Shown piece after piece: positions 59,612-64,000 of a DNA stretch of 64,000 nucleotides. Both the position numbers and the translations under genes were made by a program. Under the pieces are notes generated by a model, which worked only from the letters and a program-made list of their open reading frames with translations, made no database searches and was not told the origin of the DNA. Origin of the DNA: Cypionkella sinensis (lineage in GTDB: Bacteria; Pseudomonadota; Alphaproteobacteria; Rhodobacterales; Rhodobacteraceae); contig NZ_JBHRTO010000002.1 in the NCBI RefSeq assembly GCF_042646385.1, positions 372,001 through 436,000 of the forward strand, written 5' to 3'. The stretch's first letter is position 1. Each line of letters begins with the position of its first letter.

Positions 59612-61129
59612 ATGAAACACTGGAAACTCGCCGGCAGCACCGCCGCGATTGCGATTTTGGCCGGAACCGGCGCATTTGCCGACGTAACCCCCGAAGAAGT
59701 CTGGCAAAACTGGCAAGATATGAGCACCTCTGCCGGGCAGACCGTCACCTCGACCAGCGCCGAGCGCGATGGCGACACTTTGGTCGTCTCGGGTGTGACC
59801 ATCACCTACGAAAAAGACGGCACCTCGTTTACCAGCGCGATCGAGCAGATCGACTTCACCGATAACGGCGATGGCACGGTCGATGTCACCACGTCTGACA
59901 ACACCGAAATGTCGTTGAAAGCCCCGGCAGCCAAAGACATCGACGGCGCCGTGCCGACCGATCTGAAGATCACCCTGTCGCAACCCGATATGGTTGTCAC
60001 CGCCAGCGGCACCGCCGATGCGCTCAGCTACGAATTTGAAGGCCCCAGCGTCACCGCCACGTTTGAACCCGGCGACACCGCAGCCGAGGCGCAGGGCAAT
60101 TTTGAAGTCGCCCTCAGCGATCTGTCCGGCAAATATCTGGTCGAAGGCAATGGCGAGGCCAAAAAGATCACCTCTGACTTCGCCGCCAAAAGCCTGAAAG
60201 TCACTGGCACCGGCAAGGACGAAGCCAAGAAATCGGACGTTACCTTCAACGCCACGATTGCCGATCTGGCGGGTAACTCCAACGGCAACTTCCTAGGTGC
60301 CGCCGCGATGGCCGATATGGCCAAGGCGCTGCAAGGTGGCTTTGCCGTCAACGGCAATTTCAGCCATGGCGCGATGACCTTCGATCTGGCCGTCACCGAA
60401 GACGGCAAGCCCACCAAGATCACCGGCGCATCCGAAGGCGGCGATATGTCGGTGGCGATGGATGCCACACATCTGCAATTCGGCGCAGGCGGCAAGGCGC
60501 TGAACCTGACGATTGCCAGCGCCGACATTCCGTTCCCGGAGCTGAAGATCGGCTATCAGGAAGCCGCCTTCAACATGCTGATGCCAGTCGGCAAGACCGC
60601 CGAGCCTGCCGATTTTGCCTTCCTGACCAAGCTGGTCGGCTTCACCGTCTCGGATGAGGTGTGGGGCATGTTCGACCCGGCAGGCAATCTGCCGCATGAT
60701 CCGGCCACGGTTGTCATCGACACCAAGGGCAAAGTCACCATGACCACCGATCTGTTCGACGAGGCTGCGATGGCGGCTTTGGGCGATGCCCCTCCCGGCG
60801 ATCTGAACGCGCTGGACGTGACCGAGCTGAAAGCCTCGATCGCAGGGGCCGAACTGACCGGCGCCGGTGCCTTTACCTTTGACAACACCGACAAAACCAC
60901 CTTCCCCGGCGTGCCGCTGCCGACCGGCAAGATGGATCTCAAGCTGACCGGCGGCAACACGCTGCTGGATAAGCTGGTGGCGATGGGCCTTCTGCCGCAA
61001 GATCAGGCGATGGGCTTCAAGATGATGGTCTCGATGTTCGCCAATTCCGCGACCGACAAGGACGAGATGACCTCGACGCTGGAGTTCAAGGACAAAGGCT
61101 TCTACGCAAACGGCCAAAAGCTCCAGTAA
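59612..61129 (+). CDS. exported DUF2125 domain protein
   Basis: A 505-residue precursor with a Sec signal peptide (cleavage near AFA-DV). The mature part consists of repeated beta-strand units of about 60-80 residues with alternating Thr/Asp/Gly (for example FEPGDTAAEAQGNFEVAL and ASIAGAELTGAGAFTFDNTD), consistent with a DUF2125-type beta protein seen mostly in alphaproteobacteria. It is presumably periplasmic or outer-membrane-associated. I start at the ATG at 59612 after CGGAGAGG; a TTG two codons earlier is possible. A terminator follows 24 bp after the stop. Confidence 0.82.
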   Translation: MKHWKLAGSTAAIAILAGTGAFADVTPEEVWQNWQDMSTSAGQTVTSTSAERDGDTLVVSGVTITYEKDGTSFTSAIEQIDFTDNGDGTVDVTTSDNTEMSLKAPAAKDIDGAVPTDLKITLSQPDMVVTASGTADALSYEFEGPSVTATFEPGDTAAEAQGNFEVALSDLSGKYLVEGNGEAKKITSDFAAKSLKVTGTGKDEAKKSDVTFNATIADLAGNSNGNFLGAAAMADMAKALQGGFAVNGNFSHGAMTFDLAVTEDGKPTKITGASEGGDMSVAMDATHLQFGAGGKALNLTIASADIPFPELKIGYQEAAFNMLMPVGKTAEPADFAFLTKLVGFTVSDEVWGMFDPAGNLPHDPATVVIDTKGKVTMTTDLFDEAAMAALGDAPPGDLNALDVTELKASIAGAELTGAGAFTFDNTDKTTFPGVPLPTGKMDLKLTGGNTLLDKLVAMGLLPQDQAMGFKMMVSMFANSATDKDEMTSTLEFKDKGFYANGQKLQ

Positions 61130-61152
61130 GCGCCTTGACATGACAACAACGG

Positions 61153-61180
61153 AAAGGCCGCTCACCCGAGCGGCCTTTTT
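61153..61180 (+). terminator. rho-independent terminator
   Basis: AAAGGCCGCTC (61153-61163) pairs with GAGCGGCCTTT (61168-61178) around ACCC and ends in TTTTT. It ends the DUF2125 gene transcript. Confidence 0.9.
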
Positions 61181-61198
61181 GCTTTGAACCCTTCTCGC

Positions 61199-61387
61199 GA
61201 ACCGAAAGAAAACGCTCCAGTGAAGCGTTTTCCGGTTCATTGCTCAAAAGGCGGAACGCCGTTGAGCAAGGGGCGTGCGGCAGCAAGCCGACAGTTGGGA
61301 AATCGGGGCGCGCCTGACTGGCGGGCGCGAAACGCGCCTGCCGGGGGCAGGCAGGCGCGGCCCGATTTGTCACGGGCCAAATCGGGC
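61199..61387. repeat. cluster of perfect short palindromes in a 477-bp gap
   Basis: The gap 61130-61606 holds no gene but a row of perfect stems: GAACCG/CGGTTC enclosing AAAACGCT/AGCGTTTT (61199-61238); TTGCTCAA/TTGAGCAA enclosing GGCG/CGCC (61240-61269); CGGC/GCCG (61278-61290); a near-perfect GCGGGCGCG/CGCGCCTGC (61321-61341); and GCCCGATTTG/CAAATCGGGC (61360-61387). The long palindrome, a CtrA-like box and a TCCC/GGGA palindrome follow. Confidence 0.8.
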
Positions 61388-61419
61388 AAGAACGGCAACA
61401 CCTGCGCGAATCGCATATT

Positions 61420-61494
61420 CCCCGCCGCCCCGGACTTGATCCGGGGCCTCGCGCTGTCACCAAGAGGCCCCGGATCAAGTCCGGGGCGGCGGGG
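61420..61494. repeat. long dispersed palindrome, copy 2
   Basis: The arms 61420-61450 and 61464-61494 are exact reverse complements over 31 bp around a 13-nt loop. It is the same element as 6803-6876; here the pairing is perfect. Confidence 0.9.
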
Positions 61495-61527
61495 AGCGCA
61501 GGCATAAGACAAGCATATCCACAAAGA

Positions 61528-61542
61528 TTACCAAATCCTTAA
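61528..61542. promoter_or_regulatory. CtrA-like box TTAC-N7-TTAA
   Basis: TTAC (61528-61531), seven bases and TTAA (61539-61542): one mismatch from the CtrA consensus. No gene start lies nearby; both flanking genes end here. The spacing to the palindrome at 61582 resembles that at the left end of the window. Confidence 0.3.
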
Positions 61543-61581
61543 ATCGGAAATGCAACAAACTGATATAAAAGAACATTTTTT

Positions 61582-61598
61582 GGTCCCGAGTTGGGACC
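61582..61598. repeat. GGTCCC-N5-GGGACC palindrome
   Basis: GGTCCC (61582-61587), GAGTT, GGGACC (61593-61598), the same core as at 59-73. It lies 9 bp after the stop of the minus-strand orphan gene, but is followed on that strand by AAAAAA, not a T-run, so it is not a standard terminator. Confidence 0.7.
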
Positions 61599-61606
61599 AC
61601 CCCAAA

Positions 61607-62593
61607 TCACAACCTTCGCAGACAATTCTGCGCCAGATAAATCTCATCCGCTGCCGGATCGAACGGGATGCCCGCATAGTCCAGATTGCCCGTCACCGCA
61701 GGCCGTGCAATCGCCTGCGGGGCGGGGGTAGGCACCGTCGCCGCCGTCAGCGCATTCCCCGTGGTGTCGATCACACCGCCCACCACCAACCGCGTGCTGA
61801 AACTCATGTTCTCAATCCGCCCGCCCACAGCCGAGCCCAACAGATTGAACCCCGCCGACACCGCCGCCTGCTGCAACGCCTGCTTGGGGGTCTTGCCCTC
61901 CACCAGCGACTGCGCCCCCTGCACCCCACCTTGCAGGCCAGACCCGACAAACATCAGTTGCAACTGTTCCGACCGCGCCAGCGCCGGATTGGCCCCAGCA
62001 ATCCCTACCATCCCCACAATGAACGTCCCCGACCCGTTGATCACCGCAGCCCCGACATTGCCGGTATCCTGATAGGTCGCCGTCCCCCGCAACACCGACC
62101 CCGCCCCCAACACCCCAAACGCCGCCCCACCCGACAGCAAACCCGCCCCCACCACAAGAATGGTCGCCGAGGTATCCCGCGTGAACTGCGCCACCGCCAG
62201 CGCCGTCTCCCATCCCTCGACATTATTGGAAATACTCTCCGATGACTGCCGCGTAGCCCTGCGCCGCATCGCCTCGACCGCATTGAAATCACTGCGCCCG
62301 CGCGCGATCATCCCCAACAGATTGGCCCGCATCGACGCCGGATCCCGCGACAACCGCTCCGCCGCATCCATGTAAAACGTGTTGGTCTCCTGATCCACAT
62401 CCGCCCGCAGCCCGTTCCAATCCGTCTCGAACAGAAACGTCGTTGGCATCAGAAACCCGTTGTCCACCGAGGTAATCTGCGAGCGCGCCTTGATCTTTTC
62501 CGCCCGCAACGCCGCGCGCAGCATCAGATAGACGCCCTCTTTATTGACACCCCAGCGCTGACCCTGCGCGTCCACCACCACCGTCCACGGCAT
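61607..62593 (-). CDS. orphan protein of unknown function, Gly/Ala-rich core
   Basis: A 328-residue protein that I do not recognise. It opens MPWTVVVDAQGQRWGVNKEG with no signal peptide. A mixed region (about 20-125) is followed by a Gly/Ala/Val-rich, weakly hydrophobic part (about 135-290) with repeated short motifs such as GAGLLSGGAAFGVLGAG, SGLQGGVQGAQSL and GFNLLGSAVGG, resembling membrane-inserting or pre-toxin linkers. The C-terminus is polar. AAGAAGGA precedes the ATG. It is convergent with the DUF2125 gene across a palindrome-rich gap and divergent from pmbA. It could be a secreted effector-type or phage-derived protein (inference). Confidence 0.6.
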   Translation of the reverse strand: MPWTVVVDAQGQRWGVNKEGVYLMLRAALRAEKIKARSQITSVDNGFLMPTTFLFETDWNGLRADVDQETNTFYMDAAERLSRDPASMRANLLGMIARGRSDFNAVEAMRRRATRQSSESISNNVEGWETALAVAQFTRDTSATILVVGAGLLSGGAAFGVLGAGSVLRGTATYQDTGNVGAAVINGSGTFIVGMVGIAGANPALARSEQLQLMFVGSGLQGGVQGAQSLVEGKTPKQALQQAAVSAGFNLLGSAVGGRIENMSFSTRLVVGGVIDTTGNALTAATVPTPAPQAIARPAVTGNLDYAGIPFDPAADEIYLAQNCLRRL

Positions 62594-62708
62594 GGCAAAA
62601 TCCTTCTTGAAAAAAACTTGATGGGCTAAATATGCCCTTACGTCTTGAACTCCGCCCGGAAAGCATGACTTTGAGCCGCAACGAAGTCAAATCCCTTAAG
62701 GATGCCGC

Positions 62709-64000
62709 ATGTCCCGTCTCGCCGCGCTGACCGAAGCCCTTCTTGATGCCGCACGCAAGGCAGGGGCCGAAGCCGCTGATGCGATGGCCCTCTCCGGCAC
62801 CTCGCAATCCATCGACATCCGCGCAGGCGCGTTGGAGCAAGCCGAGCGATCCGAGGCCACCGAGATCGGCCTGCGCGTGCTGATCGGCGGGCGTCAGGCC
62901 TGCGTTTCCGCTTCCGACACCTCCCCCGCCACCCTCGCCCGCCTCGCTGAACGCGCGGTGGCGATGGCGCGCGAGGCCCCGAATGACCCCTATGCAGGCC
63001 TCGCCGCCCCGGACCAGATCGCCAAACACTGGGATCTCGCCGCGCTGGAACTGGTCGAAGACGCCCCTGAGCCCACCGCCGCGCATCTCGAATCCCTCGC
63101 GCGTGAGGCCGAAGCCGCCAGCCTCGCCGCCCCCGGCATCACCCAAGTTCAAGCCTCGGCAGGTTACGGCCGCCGCCAAGTCCACCTCGCCGCCACCAAC
63201 GGCTTCGCGGGCGGCTATGAACGCTCCTCCCACTCGGTCTCTGCCGTCGCCTTCACCGGATCGGGCACAGCGATGGAGCGTGACTATGCCGGCGAAGGCC
63301 GCATCTTCGTCGCCGACATGCCTTCCGCCACCAGCATCGGCAGCCTCGCCGCCGAGCGCGCGCTGGCTCGCGCCGGGGCGACCAAGCCGAAAACCGGCAC
63401 CTATCCGGTGATCTTCGATGAACGTGTCGCATCTTCGCTGATTGGCCACTTCACCTCTGCCATCAACGGTGCCGCCATCGCGCGCGGATCGTCTTGGCTT
63501 CTGAACGGCCTTGGCGCCCAAGTCTTGCCCGCCCATCTGTCGCTGATCGAAGACCCGTTGCGCCCCCGCATCGGCGGCTCGCGCCCGTTTGATGGCGAAG
63601 GCCTGCCCTCGACCCGCCGCATCGTGGTGGAAAACGGCGTGCTGATGGGCTGGACGCTCGACCTTGCCACCGCCCGCCAACTCGGCCTGCAATCCACCGG
63701 CAACGCCGCGCGCGGCACCTCGTCACCGCCCACCCCGTCGAGTTCAAACCTCGACCTCACCCAAGGCACCGCCACGCGCGCCGATCTGATCCGCGACATG
63801 GGCACCGGCCTGCTGATCACCTCGATGATCGGCTCGACCATCAACCCCACCACCGGGGATTATTCGCGCGGCGCTTCCGGCTTCTGGGTTGAAGGCGGCG
63901 AAATCCTGTATCCGGTGAACGAATGCACCATCGCAGGCAACCTGCGCGATATGCTCAAACGCATCATTCCCGCCAATGACGCCCGCGCGCATCTGTCCAC
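62709..64000 (+). CDS. pmbA: TldD/PmbA family metalloprotease, truncated by window end
   Basis: The frame stays open from the ATG at 62709 to the window edge (430 codons), so the last residues are missing. The sequence matches the PmbA half of the TldD/PmbA (TldE) pair: YGRRQVHLAATNGFAGGYER, the C-terminal domain start KTGTYPVIFDERVASSLIGH, GVLMGWTLDLATARQLGLQS and RGASGFWVEGGEILYPVNEC. TldD/TldE digest peptide antitoxins and mature modified peptides; PmbA lacks the metal motif of TldD. No tldD lies next to it here. It is divergent from the orphan gene. Confidence 0.88.
   Translation, partial: MSRLAALTEALLDAARKAGAEAADAMALSGTSQSIDIRAGALEQAERSEATEIGLRVLIGGRQACVSASDTSPATLARLAERAVAMAREAPNDPYAGLAAPDQIAKHWDLAALELVEDAPEPTAAHLESLAREAEAASLAAPGITQVQASAGYGRRQVHLAATNGFAGGYERSSHSVSAVAFTGSGTAMERDYAGEGRIFVADMPSATSIGSLAAERALARAGATKPKTGTYPVIFDERVASSLIGHFTSAINGAAIARGSSWLLNGLGAQVLPAHLSLIEDPLRPRIGGSRPFDGEGLPSTRRIVVENGVLMGWTLDLATARQLGLQSTGNAARGTSSPPTPSSSNLDLTQGTATRADLIRDMGTGLLITSMIGSTINPTTGDYSRGASGFWVEGGEILYPVNECTIAGNLRDMLKRIIPANDARAHLS

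Noticed and set aside
1..64000. tRNA, rRNA, CRISPR arrays, prophage or complete insertion sequences
   Set aside because: No cloverleaf with CCA-type ends, no rRNA-like stretch, no regularly spaced repeats, and no transposase, integrase or phage structural gene was found. The palindromic repeats are too short to be insertion sequences.

Overview
This 64 kb window looks like chromosomal DNA of a Rhodobacterales alphaproteobacterium (Rhodobacter/Paracoccus/Gemmobacter type). The GC content is high, and the hemN-fnrL pair shares an FNR box. There is a membrane-anchored cytochrome c, a TakP-like 2-oxo-acid TRAP system, a class I lysyl-tRNA synthetase and dnaX-ybaB-recR. The short intergenic repeats are of a kind I associate with this order. 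No rRNA, tRNA, CRISPR array, integrase or intact insertion sequence was seen.

Layout. 0-8.4 kb: argE, an exported PPC-like protein, a HAD phosphatase, a 5'-nucleotidase-family phosphoesterase, nudC, an SRPBCC protein, pheA and cytochrome c. 8.6-15.5 kb: a yejABEF peptide ABC operon ending in an overlapping glycosyltransferase gene. 15.6-19.5 kb: hemN/fnrL, a YciA thioesterase, an exported repeat protein, and a divergent stress-type pair (a 25-residue membrane peptide and csbD). 19.5-22.7 kb: ettA with an overlapping exported-protein gene, and a MarR-GNAT fusion. 22.8-24.3 kb: a retron-type reverse transcriptase, divergent from nadD. 25-30.4 kb: dacB and a TRAP transporter. 30.5-39.5 kb: housekeeping genes (lysK, mogA, rsgA, dnaX-ybaB-recR, csp). 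39.6-51 kb: a catabolic island with an esterase, class II aldolase, alkaline-phosphatase-fold enzyme, complete Dpp-type ABC transporter, CocE/NonD hydrolase and choline-sulfatase-like enzyme. 51-61 kb: mltB, an iron-permease-family protein, rnr, a flavoprotein, mscS, an ECH-like/SDR pair and a DUF2125 protein. 61-64 kb: a palindrome-rich gap, an orphan gene, and the start of pmbA.

The strongest lead for something unusual is the retron-type RT. Its YADD catalytic core is intact, but the retron hallmark motifs are altered (NAxxH reads AAARH, VTG reads VTS). Its predicted leader of about 125 nt is packed with hairpins, and its promoter mirrors that of nadD across one shared -10 box. The second theme is the intergenic DNA. 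At least five families of short repeated or palindromic elements occur, concentrated between convergent genes. One is a two-copy 67-bp element whose flanks are conserved while its centre varies but can still pair.
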